Part shown: positions 23,147 through 35,685 of the stretch, in pieces
Position numbering within the stretch: the first letter of the stretch is position 1
Layout: the number at the start of each line of letters is the position of its first letter
Assembly (NCBI GenBank): GCA_030734395.1
Contig: JAUZTG010000012.1
Span: 186,001 to 250,000 of the forward strand
Direction: 5' to 3'
DNA length: 64,000 nucleotides
Source: Sarocladium kiliense
Lineage: Eukaryota > Ascomycota > Sordariomycetes > Hypocreales > Sarocladiaceae
Notes under the pieces: generated by a model
What the model was told of the DNA's origin: nothing
Database searches by the model: none
The model's input: the letters and a program-made list of their open reading frames with translations, nothing else
Made by a program: the position numbers and the translations under genes

Positions 23147-26100
23147 ATGAAGAGGCGCCCATCCTTGTCGACCGATGACGATGCTGAATCCTCTCTCGAG
23201 TCCGACGTCCGCAACGGCCATGCCGCGCCGCCGAAATCCACCTCTACTCGCCGCCCCTCTTCGACTCGGAACACACGCTCGAACCGTCTCAACTGGGAAC
23301 ATACGAATGGCTCCAATGGCTACACCAGCTCTGATGCCATAACCGATTCGAAAACGCTTCCTCAACCCTCTCTCACCACAGTCCATTCCGCTGCTGGCAT
23401 GGCGAAGGAACGTTTGCCAGAGGACTCGCCGCGTCCTGCGAGTGGCATCTGGTCAATATCGCTTCTCACCTTCATCACAGCTCTATTGGGAATCACGATC
23501 CTTGGCGGCATTGTCGGCTCTTTCGTTACGCGCCAGAGTGACCCAAAAGGATGTCGCATGTCTTTCATGAGGCCGTCCTACGTTCCCTTTTCCGAGTTCG
23601 ATACCGAACACACTCGATTCGCAACGAAGTATTCATTGTATTTATATCGAGAACAGGGCGTTGATGACGACAAAGCTGTAAGTTATGGACAAAACGTGAC
23701 TCTGTCAGTCTTGATTTGGGCTAACACAATGTCCAGCTTCGAGGTATTCCTGTTCTTTTCATCCCAGGAAATGCCGGGAGTTACAAACAGGTCCGACCCA
23801 TCGCTGCCGATGCAGCCAACTATTTTCAGCAGCAATCCCGACAAGGTGCCTTTGGCGACAAGTCTGGCGTCAGAAACCTGGACTTCTTCACGGTCGACTT
23901 CAACGAAGATATTACCGCGTTCCATGGTCAAACCTTGCTCGACCAGGCTGAATATCTCAATGAAGCAGTGCGGTACATCCTCTCGCTGTACTCGGATCCC
24001 CAACGCGGTTCTCGAGATTCGGATCTCCCTGATCCGACGTCCGTGATCATCATGGGACACTCCATGGGTGGTGTTGTGGCTCGGGCCATGCTGGTTCAAC
24101 CCAATTATTTGGCAAACTCGATCAACACTATTCTCACCATGTCAGCGCCTCATGCGCGCGCACCAGTCACATTTGATGGCCAGCTGGTCCAGATATACGA
24201 TGAAATCAACGAGTACTGGAGACAAGCATACGCCCAGAAGTGGGCAAACAACAATCCCCTCTGGCATGTGACGTTAGTATCTATTGCCGGTGGAAGCCTT
24301 GATTCCATTGTTCCTTCGGATTATGCAAGTCTCGAGTCACTTGTGCCGGCCACTCACGGCTTTACAGTTTTTTCCACGGGTATCCCGACAGTCTGGACGG
24401 CTATGGACCATCAAGCCATCCTTTGGTGTGATCAGTTCCGCAAGGTTGTCTCTCGAGCCCTACTCGACGTAGTAGATGTTCATCGCGCCTCGCAAACGAA
24501 ACCACGAGCGGAGAGAATGCGAATCTTCAAGAAGGCTTTTCTGTCAGGCCTAGAATCAGTGGCAGAGAAGACCGGTCCTGCGGATGGTGCTACCACACTT
24601 CTCACGTTGAGTGCGGCTTCTGAGAAAGTTGTTCCCACAGGTGGGAGACTGGTCCTGGACCGGCTTGGAAGCCCCTCTGCCCCTACGGCACATTTAATTC
24701 CTGTGCCTCAGGAGAGCTCGCCTGGGTCTAAGCGATTCACGCTCATGACAGATGTTCAACTCGAGGAGAGTGGGAAGAACACACAGTTGGATGTCCTTTT
24801 ATGCACAGTTTCGCCATCGCAGCACCCAGCCGTTCCCAGCTCGCACTTCTCGGCGACCATTGACCTATCAGGAAGCGGGAAGCCAACGACTATCTTGACT
24901 TGCAGAAATGCAGCGGCTGATAGGATTCTTCTGCCAGCATCGACCGTTACGTCAAAGGCTACATTCTGCCTGGAGAGGGATTGCCAAGCACCCACATTCT
25001 CGTACCTGCAGTACAATGTTGACGACCTGTACGATCACCAGTTCATTGCTGTGGTCGACAAAGCGAGCAGTCATTCTTCGAAATTCGTCATTGCGGAGTT
25101 CAGTGACCCAGTCGACTTTCGACGTGCTGATAGCAGTAGCTTGGCGCAGCTCCTCACCGTCGGGACAACATTGGAAATGCCTGAGAAGAGACCGATGGCG
25201 GTGGAAGTCAAGGTTCCCTCATTGAGATCCGCCCTCCTGGCATATGACCTCGACGTGAGCAGACCTCAGTGCTCTTCTGGACACAAGGCTCATTTCCAAC
25301 CCCTGATTCGACAGTATCTGGAGAAGCCATACGAGTCTCGCTACTTCGTAAATGTGGAGCATGCGAGCGTGACGCTTCATGGCGTTGCTCCTTACATGCC
25401 AGGGCCCCTAGAGCCCAATCTTGAGGATGGTCTCACCATTCAATTTTGGAGTGATCCATCCTGCGGCGGCTCTATCCAGCTTCGCCTTCGGGTGAACGTC
25501 TTGGCCAGTCTGGGCAAGCTGTATATGCGTTACCGCACAGTTTTTGCCGCTTTCCCTTTGCTCATAGTGGCATTGGTTCTGAGGCAGCAATTCCGGGTCT
25601 ACGATAGCACTGGGGTCTTCGTGTCATTCTCGCAAGCATTGGACCTGGCTCTGCGCCAATCTATTCCTCTACTGCTTCTCTCTCTTACACTTCTGTCAAT
25701 GTCGATCAGCAGTGCTGCCACAGCTGCCACGAGTCTGCTGCGTTGCAAACACTCTGCAAAGTCAGCAGGTGACAGCTTCCATGAGAACGAGCTTCTCGTT
25801 GGCACCAGGGATCCTTTCTTCTGGTTCCTGGTGCCTTTGATTGGTGTAGTCTGCGTTGGCGTATGTGTAGTCCTGCACTATACAGCCTTAGCTGTAACAC
25901 ATATTGGTACACTGCTGTATTGGTTGGTTAGTGCTATTCGACACACCAGCACAGGCACTGACAGGGCAAGGGCGCCATCACCTGCCTTTGTTCCGTCCAC
26001 ACCCAGGAGAAGGATGGTTACCACGGTGGTTCTTCTTTTCTTAGTTGCGACCTTCATCCCCTACCAGTTCGCCTATCTTGTGGCGTGCTTGGTGCAACTC

Positions 26101-26583
26101 TTCACCGTCACCCGAGCATTGAGGATACAGAACAACATCTCCTCCACCGGAAACACTAATTATTATAATTACGCCCACTCCATCCTCCTCCTCATGCTCT
26201 GGGTCCTCCCAATAAACCTCCCCATCCTCGCAGTCTGGATCCGCAACCTTGCCGTCCACTGGCTCACTCCTTTCTCCTCACACCACAACGTCTTGTCCAT
26301 CATGCCCTTCATCCTTCTCGTCGAGAACCTCACAACCGGAAAGATGGTGCCTCAGGTCACAAGCGGGCTGCGCTTCATTACCAGCGTTCTGCTCTTTGGG
26401 ACAGCTCTTTGCGCCGCTGTCTACGGCGTTTCCCACGCCTACCTGCTCCACTACCTCGTCAATGTCGTGGCAGCTTGGCTAGTCATCGTACACTCTACGG
26501 CGGAGTCCTGGTCGTTGGCCCGGCTGAGCGCCATGTTTGAGGTCAATCCAGACGACGCACGAAATAGGGGTAAAAGGTCATGA
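23147..26583 (+). CDS. BST1: GPI inositol-deacylase (Bst1/PGAP1)
   Basis: Two exons, 23147-23677 and 23737-26583, encode 1125 aa. This ER enzyme removes the inositol-linked acyl chain from GPI anchors, a step needed for ER exit and quality control of GPI proteins. A polar N-terminal tail (~100 aa) leads to a transmembrane helix (LLTFITALLGITILGGIVG). The alpha/beta-hydrolase domain then shows LRGIPVLFIPGNAGSYKQVR, LDFFTVDFNED and the nucleophile elbow IIMGHSMGGVVAR near residue 283. The second half ends in several hydrophobic helices. The start at MKRRPSLSTDD is the first ATG in frame. Splicing at 23678-23736 is required to make DDDKALRGIPVL. The length fits fungal Bst1. Confidence 0.96.
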
Positions 26584-27287
26584 CACAATTCTTTTGCATT
26601 CAGCGCATCTGAACCCGAGGGAAGACTCGCTTCGCTAGCCGGAGTTCAATCCCCTCAACCTAATCATCTAATACCGGCCCAGTCGCCGTGTACATGAGCG
26701 CGAAGCCTGCGTCCCTTCATTTCTTTTGCAAACGGGCGTTCGTTAGGCTATGATTCAGCGGCGTTGAAGTCTTGATTTTTATTTCTTGGTTCTTCCTCCG
26801 TTCTATCTATTCATCCCTTTGTGAGCCTACGTGGAGACAGGCTCAAGGGCATTCAGCTCAACTTTTTTTTTTGAATACTATTTTATCGACCGGTCGAACA
26901 CCTGGTCATTGAATGGGCTATGGGAGGAAGGCGGTGGTGGTGACATACACGACAGGGTTGCGGCCAAGGAGCTGGCGAGGAAGGGAATGAAGAGGCTCGA
27001 AGCATATCCTCGTGCATAGAGATCCCATTACAAGCGCTTGTGGGAAATGTATATACAAATGACCATGTTCAAAACTTTGTTCATATGAAATGACTCGTAG
27101 CCTCTGATGCTAATATTTCGCTTTCTAATGCATTCCCGCCCAAGTCTAGTTCACCTTTGGATATACAAATGTTCGTGTTATTGCCCAAGAGCTCTCGACG
27201 AGCAGTCTCAGTCTCAGTCTCAGTGTGAAGTCATGAGGTATGTCTAACTACGGGTCTCACCGTTGGAGACCGTTCGTCTCGAGAGCC
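26584..27287. other. Convergent 3' intergenic region, BST1 and MCH1-like gene
   Basis: 704 bp lie between converging genes, AT-rich toward the middle and with a T10 run at 26863-26872. A TTCAATCCCC segment near 26645 recalls a tRNA T-loop, but no flanking stems pair. I see no gene. Confidence 0.45.
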
Positions 27288-29120
27288 TTAGTCTTCCTCG
27301 TCTGCTTTCATTTGTTCCTTGATCCGGCTTGCATACTGATGACGAATTGTCCAGAGTGTGACAAAAACGCCAGCCGCGCAGGCAGCCAGTGTCATGATGT
27401 AGGCAGACCGGTAACATTCTAATCCGTCCATGCAGACTCGTTCACCGTCTGGTTTCTTGATGCTGTGGGAGTCATATGTCGCTCCATAAAAGAGGTTGAA
27501 TACATTGCCAGACACGACCGGTGACAGTGTCATGAAACCCCAGTTCTGGCTCAATCCGCGAATGCCAAAGGTCTCCGCAACGATGGAAGGAAAGACGCCG
27601 AAAAGGAAGCCGTAGCCGAGTCCAGACAGACCAGATACAAAGCCGAGGAGGTGAGGGTTGGTGATGGTCAGGGCACAAACTTGGGCAATGAAAAAAATGA
27701 AACAGGCGATGACAAGACACCAGACACGGCTTGCGCCGAGTCTTTTCACCAGCATATCCGATCCGACTCCTATGTGGAACATTGTCAATGGTGTCGTTTC
27801 GGGTAGGAAGAATTGCAGACATACCGCTAGCGAGTCTCCCAAGGAAGCTGCCGATAGAGAGAATAGAGACATGGAGCTGTTGGCGCTTGACCAGGAATGC
27901 TTCGTCAACGCTCTCGTCAAAGTGTTCCCATAAAGCTTTGGCGTCGTTTCCGATGTTGCTAAGCTTCAGGTCAGCATTGAATGTCCAGGAAGATGATTCT
28001 TATGAGTGACGTACTTGATCGTCATGAGGCCGACACCGGCAAGGATGGCCATAATGGTGAAGAGCTGCCAAAACTCGATGTCGCGCAGCAGCTTGAGACC
28101 TCGAATATCTACACGATGTGATCGATCCATATCAATACTGCCCGCAATGATCTCCTGGCCTTCCTCCTCGGTCGAACTCGACATGAGGGACGAAGTCTCG
28201 TCAACGGCAACATCCGCATCACTGTCAGGGCTGGCGCCGCCGGCACGGCCATCACCATAATATCTGGGTGTCTCGGCTGTCGCAGCGGCTTCCAGCGCCG
28301 CAGGGTCGGTGTTGTCCGCGTCTGAGGTGGTAGTGTTGGTGGTGTTGGACGACGTACCGGGTTCAAACAGGGGATGACGCCGGGTGTGAGGCTTGCTCTC
28401 GTTCGTGGAAGTCCGACGGAGCTGCTGTGAGTCGCTCATAGAGCCAGCACGCGATACGGGATGGTACGTCTGGTGGGGGTAGACTTTGAGGAAGAAGAAT
28501 CCCACGAAGGTCATGGCAAAGGTGCCTGCGGCAAGCAGCATGAGGAAATCGCTAGGATCGCTGGCGACGATGGATCCCAAAGCCGAGAAGAAGAAGGCAC
28601 TGAGTCCAAAGGACGCCAAGGGGAACGCTGTAGCTGTGCCTCTGTGATGTGGCCAGTTGAGTGCAGAGGTCTTGACCGAAGCTGCGAAGGCCATGCAGCC
28701 TCCCAGGCCAGACAAGTAGGAGCAAAGACACATGAGCGGAACGGATCCGGCGCCATTCTGGTAGGCAATATGAAGAGGGAAGTAGCCCAGTGCGAGCAGA
28801 ACTGATCCAGCCAGAACTGCAGGTCTAGGTCGGCGGTCAACAAACATGCCAATAGGCACGCCCATTGTGTACATGCCGAGGTTGCCAGAGAGGCCGATGA
28901 GGTTGCTCTCGGTAGCCGAGAGCTTCAGCCTGACGGCGAATTGAGGCGCCCATGCCGAATATACGTACTGCAGACTCAGTCAGTCAACGGTTCTTGGGCT
29001 GCAGGGGTTTGGGAACTGGGAAACAGAGGAGCATACGTTGGTTCCGCAGGCAAGGGAGATGACCGTGGCAGCGATGCTCGCTATGATGCGCACGTAGCGC
29101 AGCTTCTGTGGGGGCTGCAT
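27288..29120 (-). CDS. MCH1: Major facilitator transporter, Mch1-like
   Basis: Four exons on the minus strand, 29037-29120, 28015-28967, 27825-27958 and 27288-27769, encode 550 aa. It is an MFS carrier of the nodulin-like/Mch1 group. The N-terminus runs into VISLACGTNYVYSAWAPQFA, typical of that group, followed by six helices. A hydrophilic central loop (~200-300, with a Thr/Asn/acidic stretch and MDRSHRVDIRGLKLLRDIEFWQLF) separates them from the second half. That half includes INNIGNDAKALW, SFLGRLASGVGSD and GLGYGFLFGVFPSIVAETFG. Yeast Mch1 is at the vacuolar membrane and its substrate is unknown; despite the monocarboxylate-carrier name it does not transport monocarboxylates. All three introns are short (55-69 nt) and needed for the frame. 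It diverges from TMS1. Confidence 0.9.
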
Positions 29121-29959
29121 CTTGTCCAACCCATCGCTGAGAGTGAGTGGTCTGGATGGCGAGGCAGGGAGGACGCTGGCAAGATGATGAAGTAGAAGGG
29201 AAACTATGTGTGACAGGAGTAAATGACGGGATCGTCTAAAGTACTGGCAACGTAGGGGAGCACGGAACTGCTATCGGGCAGATGCCGTGTGGCTTATCTC
29301 AGGTGCCTTATCTCGCGTGATCGGTGGTTGTCCGGCGTCGGAGGGGACGTGTGCAGTTGTCGACTCCCACTGACGTACAACTTAGGTAAGTTGTTAGTGG
29401 TCGTTGAGCCCCTGACATTTGTGCAAGTGTTGACTGGGGAGCGCCACATCCGCCGCTATCCGGAGCCGCGGTCGGTATCGACACTGGGCAACATGCAGCA
29501 TTCCATTACGATCGGGCACGATGCTTGACGGATGTTTTACGGTGGATGTTGGAAAATGATGAGTCACAAGAGCAACACGGCTGGACGAGAATTATCAATT
29601 CGTTTCGTCACCGAAGAGCGGCCTCCAGCAGTGATTGTCAAGCACCTTGCTTCTCGATGTTGTGTGCATCTAGTTGCAGGGAACTCGAGGTACAGGGTAA
29701 CCGACCGCTGCTCATGTGACCTTCCCCAGCCACGGCCTGTGATCCGCTAACCCTGATTCGGGAAGGGACGTCAACTCCCAGCCGTGGCTGCGTGACACCA
29801 TCATCGCAACCGCCCACGGTCCCTCTGTGTCTCTGCCTGCTTCCGACCTCGATTCAGCATCTGCAACAATCGACTCCCAACCGACAGTCCCTTCGCCCAG
29901 CACTCTGCTGCATCAACGCTTTGCGCAACAAAGCATTTCAACGGTCGTAGAGCGTCATC
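29121..29959. promoter_or_regulatory. Divergent promoter region, MCH1-like gene and TMS1
   Basis: 839 bp lie between two start codons. Small overlapping reading frames occur on both strands and none has recognisable features. The last ~150 bp are CT-rich and likely the TMS1 leader. Confidence 0.45.
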
Positions 29960-31567
29960 ATGGGGGCCCTTCTTTCCATCCCCTTCCTCGCTGTCCCCAG
30001 CGCAGGCGCAGTACGTCTTCCGCCACCATGGCTTGCCCAGGATACCCTCACTCGTCCATGCTCCCATAGTATCGATTAACACTCTACAATCTTAGGCCCT
30101 GTCTTGCCTGGGGAGCTGCTGTGGTGCTGCTACCTGCTCCATGGTTTGCAGTGCGTGCGGCAAATGCGGCAACAGGTATGTCACTCGTCGAATGGCGGCG
30201 CAAGCCGCCTTGCTTGGGGTTATCCACTAACAACCAATGCCTTATGCAGTGTCGCTACTCGAATCGCATACGCTCTGTTACTCCTCGTCAATTCGATTAT
30301 CGCTTGGATAATGCTCACGCCCTGGGCTATTGAAAAACTCCAGCACCTAACACTGGACGCCATCCAGATCCATTGTCCGACTGGCCAATGCCATGGCTGG
30401 TTTGCTGTGCACCGCATCAACTTCGCCCTTGGCCTATTCCATCTGATTCTTGCCGGATTGCTCTTCGGAGTGAATAACTCCAAGAACCCTCGAGCTGCCC
30501 TCCAGAACGGCTACTGGGGCCCCAAGATCGTCGCATGGTTGGCACTGATTGTGCTATCCTTCTTGATCCCTGACAAGTTCTTCATGTTTTGGGGTAACTA
30601 CATCGGCTTCGTTGGTGCAATGCTTTTCCTGATCCTCGGTCTCATTCTCCTTGTTGATCTTGCGCATACTTGGGCAGAGTACTGTTTGGCGCAGATCGAA
30701 GAAACGGATTCGAGAGTCTGGCGCGTCGTCCTCATTGGCTCCACGTTGGGCATGTACATCGGCTCTCTTGCCATGACTATCGTTCAGTATATCTTCTTCG
30801 CCAGGGGTGACTGCACCATGAACCAAGCTGTCATCACTATCAACCTCATCTTCTGGTTGGCTATCTCCTTTATCTCCGTCAACCCAACTGTTCAGGAGTA
30901 CAACCCCAAGGCTGGCCTGGCGCAGGCGGCCATGGTTGCCTTTTACTGCACATATCTGACCATGTCGGCCGTCTCAATGGAGCCTGATGACAAGCTGTGC
31001 AACCCTCTTCTTCGCGGTCGCGGAACCAGGACCACGTCGGTTGTCATGGGAGCTGTCGTCACCATGCTCACTGTCGCATACACTACCACCCGTGCCGCGA
31101 CACAGAGCCTGGGCCTCGGAGGCAGCTCCAATGGCATCCGACTTCCCGAGGATGACGATGACTCGCACGACCTCGTCACTCAGCAGCCGACATCCCGCCG
31201 CGAAATGAGGGCCGAGGCTTTGCGCCGTGCCGTTGAGGAAGGAAGTCTCCCTGCCGACGCCCTTCTTGAGGACGACGACAGTGATGCCGGTGGCAACACC
31301 GCTCATGATGATGAGCGTTCCAGCACGCAGTACAACTATACCATGTTCCACATCATCTTCTTCCTGGCAACCACCTGGGTGGCAACGCTCCTCACCCTGA
31401 ACTTCCAGGAGTCGGTGAAGGACGCCAAGGACGGCGGATTCGCGACGGTCGGGCGTACGTATGGCGCCAGCTGGGTCAAGATTGTGAGCGCATGGTTCTG
31501 CCATGGCATGTACATCTGGACCCTCGTGGCACCCATTGTCCTTCCCGACCGCTTCGATTTCTCATAA
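29960..31567 (+). CDS. TMS1: Serinc family membrane protein Tms1
   Basis: Three exons, 29960-30010, 30096-30175 and 30250-31567, encode 482 aa. Serinc/TDE1 proteins are multi-pass membrane proteins with lipid scramblase-like properties; a serine-incorporation role was proposed early and is disputed. The start MGALLSIPFLAVPSAG is followed in exon 2 by the Cys-rich signature (LGSCCGAATCSMVCSACGKC) that marks the family, then about ten hydrophobic helices. A polar acidic loop lies at ~350-405 (LPEDDDDSHDLV, DALLEDDDSD), and the end is SWVKIVSAWFCHGMYIWTLVAP. Exons 1 and 2 are only 51 and 80 nt, so the Cys-rich signature is lost unless both introns are spliced. Confidence 0.95.
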
Positions 31568-32849
31568 GGCACTCAAGGGCGAAGAGCGGTATCGATCTGA
31601 CCTCTTGTCAGATGTACATATGGGCGAGCATACTTTCAGCTGGCGTTTCGGGCGTTGTTCACCGGTGAGCACAACATTGTGAATTTTTCGGGACGGTATG
31701 GGATAGTGTAGAACCTTCATGCAGTGTCGGGAGCTCTTCAATTTAACCTGCAACATCTAACACAGCTGGACCATGATGCATTCGCACAGTATGAACTCAG
31801 CCGCGCGCTCACGTCCATGAGCGCCTACGTCGCCTCGCAAGATGCCATATGTGACACAAAGCAATGTTTCTGACCATGAAAGGCGTCATCATTACAATCA
31901 GGAGGGCCAGTCTAGCCAGCTCAGGAAGACTGCCGAGCAAACGACCGCAGACCCCCGTGACCTCACTCGGCCGCGATCTCGCGCTCAACTGTCCCGGTCG
32001 TGATACCCGGAGTCGACACCCCCCCCCTCCTGTCACTGTCTGCAATGCCATGCACCTGAGAATCACCGACAAGGGCGCAGGACCCCCTCACGTGGCCTCA
32101 CGCTGCAGACATCCCGCCATGAAGTACGCTATTTCCGCGAGACATGGAGGCGTCGAAAGCGGTGACCGTGCATACAACGGCTGCGTATTTCCCTCTTCAA
32201 GTGAACGCGGTCGTCCACGGAGATTTCTGTGCAACCCAGCCGATGATGTCCATGGTTCTCCTGAGTTATTGTGCGGGTTGCTAGGTGGACTGGTGGGAGT
32301 GTGCTCTCGGCACGACCTTCATCATCTGAGGGAGTATCATCACCGTGCATGAAATGGGACATGTCGTTTCTACCATGGAAGCTCTCGAGTTACACCTCCG
32401 TGAGACCACGAAGCAGCAGAGGTAGGTAAGTGGGCAAGCCGCTGCTTTACGCTTCAGGGGCAAATCTGCTGAGAGGCTGCAGCCGGAATGCAGGATGAGG
32501 AAGGCTACGGATGGAAAGGCAGACACGTCGCTGGTCGGGAAGGAATATGCATTTCTTGACCAGTCGACTGAGTTCGGGGTCGACCAGGGTTTTGTCTCGG
32601 GGAGGAGTTCATGCGTGGTTGGATAGAGGATTTCATGTTCTGCACGCCAAAGAGTTGTTGCGTTGTTGGTTCAATGAGATTGGACTGTATGGAGATAGCT
32701 CGCAATAGAGAGGTAGCATGTATATAAGAGGTGAAGGAAGGTCTCAAAACCCCGTCATATCTGTTCAACAAGAAATATTGGAACATTCAGATGAATCTTT
32801 CACCATTTTCACTAGTTTGACTCTGAACCCCTGACTAAAGCCAACAATC
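31568..32849. other. Gene-poor stretch downstream of TMS1
   Basis: About 1.3 kb with no convincing gene. Reading frames on both strands overlap each other. A consensus TATATAAG lies at 32721-32728, 122 bp before the ATG of the tentative small gene at 32850. Confidence 0.4.
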
Positions 32850-33226
32850 ATGCCTACCAACCAGGCCAAAGACTCCTCCAAGTCTCTCCGCCGGCAAGTC
32901 CATCACATTTGATCGAAACGCCTTGTTTTCTCTGCCTCTACAGCTCTCAAGCCTCTGCAACCTAAAGAAGCTCGCACGCGCAACGAGTGTTTCTAAAAAG
33001 CAGAACTAACCGATTCCGCAGAAATGAAGCGAAGCCAGATTCGCCAGCGCCAGTGTCGCCGTATGTACAGAATGTGAAGGAAGAGCCACATGGGGATGGC
33101 GCAATGTTGGCATCGTGGGTGCAAGAGACGCGACGGGAGAATTTGGCCATCACAGAAGTGCTCCAACAGGATGTCAAGGATGGGTGTGTTGTCCCTGGGC
33201 TTCAAGATGAGGAGCCGCTGATTTGA
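32850..33226 (+). CDS. Tentative small hypothetical gene, splicing unresolved
   Basis: I do not recognise this product. A TATA box at 32721-32728 and a CCAACAATC-ATG context precede an N-terminus MPTNQAKDSSKSLRRQ. A strong acceptor follows at 32942-32943 (pyrimidine tract ending in CTACAG), and another at 33020-33021 with an ideal ACTAAC branch site. Downstream of the second acceptor a frame runs to a stop at 33226 (EAKPDSPAPVSPYVQNV, then ETRRENLAITEVLQQD). The frames can be joined by a weak GTCTCT donor at 32882 to the 33022 exon, giving about 79 residues. Splicing from GTCCAT at 32898 to 32944 instead gives a 37-residue peptide ending at 33009. No domain, signal peptide or membrane segment is seen. 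It may be a short regulated protein or a non-coding transcript. Confidence 0.35.
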
Positions 33227-33460
33227 ACAGTTTGCCTGATCGAAGCCGGCTATGAAGCCAGATATCGGCTTGAAGCAGAATAACCTGGTCACGAGAGTGA
33301 ACCAGCTTTGTGTGCCTTTTTTAGAGGCCTTAAGGTGGAGGTTTGTTGTGTGAATGCCAGTTGGCTGGGGTTTGTCTATGACTTTTTGGGGCGTTATGGG
33401 ACGAAGGGAGGGATTTGTCTTCTCCTGTGTATTCTGTCTTCTTCAGGTCTGATGCTGGCA

Positions 33461-34864
33461 TCACTGAGCAGGGAGAGGAGTTTGACCAAGCTCTTGAGCT
33501 GCACCAGCGGCGTGAAAGCCATCAAGAGTCACGGTGACAGCGCCGGCTTGAACAAGCTACAAGTATTGTCAGTTTCCCGTAACATACACGTGTGCAAATG
33601 TTCGAAGACCACTTACTGCTCGTGACAAATCTTCAATGAGATCATCCGCATCCTCAATACCGACGCACAGACGGATGATATCCTCAGGCATCTGCCTCTC
33701 GCGCCGTGTCTTCGCATCGATACTGGCATGGCTCATCTGGCAAGGCATGCTGATAAGGCTGTTGACACAGCCGAAGCTGACACTAATACCCCACAGTCTT
33801 GCAGCCTCGACAATTCGCTCAGACATGGCTGCATCACCAGTCTCGAATGAGAGAACGGCACCGGCACCGCGAGCCATGGACCAATGGAGGTCATACTGAG
33901 GGTGGGATTTGAGACCCGGGTACCGCACGCGGAAGCCATGGTTCTCGAGGAACTCAGCAATAGCTTGAGCATTGGCCTGTTGCTTCTCCATGCGAATGGC
34001 CAGCGTCTTGACACCGCGCATAAGGAGGAAAGAGTCATTAGGCGACAAGCCGCAGCCAGTCGAGTTGATGGTGAAGAACAGCTTGTCACCGATGGCGTTG
34101 TCGTTGAAAGCAATGACACCAGCCATGATGTCGTGGTGACCGGAGAGATACTTGGTGCCAGACTCGTACACGATATCAGCGCCGACATCCAAGGGGTTGA
34201 AGAGCATGGGAGACAGCATAGTGTTGTCCACCACGACGAGAGCCTTCTCGTTGGCCTCGTGTGCTGCGCGGGAAATGCCAGGAATATCAACAATCTTGAT
34301 TAAGGGGTTCGTGGGCGTCTCAAGGAGCACCATAGCGGTCTTATCGGAGATCTTTGCCTGGACGCTGGCGGGGTCGGTCGTATCAACGTGGTGGACAACG
34401 ATTCCCTGGTTGGTGGCCATGTATGTGAGAAGACGGTGAGTACCGCCGTACAGATCATCACCAGTAATAACCTCATCTCCAGGACGCAACAACCTGCTGA
34501 TGACATCCAGAGCACCCATTCCAGAACTGACAGCCAGCGCGCGGTTGGCATTCATGATCTTGGCCAGGTGGCGCTCAAGGTGCGTCCTTGTTGGGTTTCC
34601 TGACCGAGTGTAGTCATACTCCTGCTGGCCGCCGCGACCTGAGGTCTGCTTGAAGGTAGCAGACTGGTAGATGGGGATGCTGGAGGCGCCATACTGGTCT
34701 TTGGCGTCCGTGTAGACGAGTTCGGTGGCAAGTGCATAGCGTTGGCGACCGTTGCGAGGGCTGGATGGGGCAGGAGAGGGAGGAAGATCGTGGCCGTCGA
34801 GATCAACACGCTTGAGAGAAGGGTTGGCAGGCTTGTCGGATGATGAGGAAGCGTCGGAAGACAT
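33461..34864 (-). CDS. STR3: Cystathionine beta-lyase (PLP-dependent)
   Basis: Two exons on the minus strand, 33617-34864 and 33461-33556, encode 447 aa. It cleaves cystathionine to homocysteine, pyruvate and ammonia in methionine synthesis (met-2 in Neurospora, metG in Aspergillus). Family landmarks are YGASSIPIYQSATFKQ, YDYTRSGNPTRTHLERHLA, AVSSGMGALDVISRLL, LLETPTNPLIKIVDI, the PLP-lysine motif ESGTKYLSGHHDIMAG and the C-terminal FGCVNSLISMP. The last exon restores LVQAGAVTVTLDGFHAAGA; reading through the 60-nt intron meets a stop. The N-terminal ~40 residues are Ser/Pro-rich and polar without a clear targeting signal. Cystathionine gamma-lyase is the closest alternative, but the SGHHDIMAG form and the QYGASSIPIYQSATF entry favour beta-lyase. 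Confidence 0.88.
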
Positions 34865-35685
34865 GGCGAAGGTTGTGGGTGAGTTGGACCGGGGAGCCAG
34901 CCCGAGGTCCTTGCTGGGATAGATGGGAGTGCAAGCTCTGATGTGGAGAGGCGAAAGACCTCAAGAACTGGTCGAAGATGTGGTCCGGTATCGGTTCTAA
35001 CGGTACGACACGGCAATTGGATAGAGTTTCGGTGAATGGGCAACTTGAGGATAACAAGCAATTGAAGGTCGAGGTTTGGTAGAGGTAGAGGTAGTGTAGT
35101 GTAGTCTGGATTTTGATGCGCACCATGGCCTGGCCTCGCTCCACCGCTCGCCTGTCCCTTGCAGCCACCGCTACTTGCGACTTGTGGCCGATGTACGGAG
35201 GCGGGATGGTGAGTCGAGTTCCGCCGTGACAGCGGGGTCGCAGCCACTGACGCGGGAGCAGCAGGTACCCCTCTACCAAATCCGCCTGTCTCCGGCCCCA
35301 CCAGTACAATGACGTGCTCGGCTGGGAGTCAGGATCATCCCGAGAGCCGGCAACAGCTCATCTCTAAGCCGTGCGATAGTAATCAAATCCATTGGCAAAT
35401 CCACGGTTATAAGATACCTACGGGGGCCATACGCCATTCCCAAGATCCATGTCGTGATGCCTACCACTCGGTGCCGGAAATGAAGCCATTCAAGCAAGTA
35501 TTATCGCGAGACCACTTTGTTCGTCTATCATAACGCAAAGTGAGGTATCCAAATCCAGTCCCAATGAGCAGTGTGGTCTTTCCCAGCCTCTTTCCCGAGA
35601 TTTCTAAATGTACACACCATTAAGCAAGAGACGCAATCACACGCACAGCTGATAATCATCTGTCGCTGCTTCATGGTGACCCCGT
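34865..35685. promoter_or_regulatory. STR3 promoter and MSP1 3' region
   Basis: 821 bp separate the STR3 start from the stop of the upstream co-directional MSP1. TGAGTCG near 35211 is one mismatch from a CPC1/GCN4 site, and I found no exact CYS3-type palindrome. Overlapping minus-strand frames look non-coding. Confidence 0.4.

Noticed and set aside
26636..26665. TTCAATCCCC segment resembling a tRNA T-loop
   Set aside because: The neighbouring bases do not form a 5-bp T-stem, and no D-arm, anticodon arm or acceptor stem fits around it.
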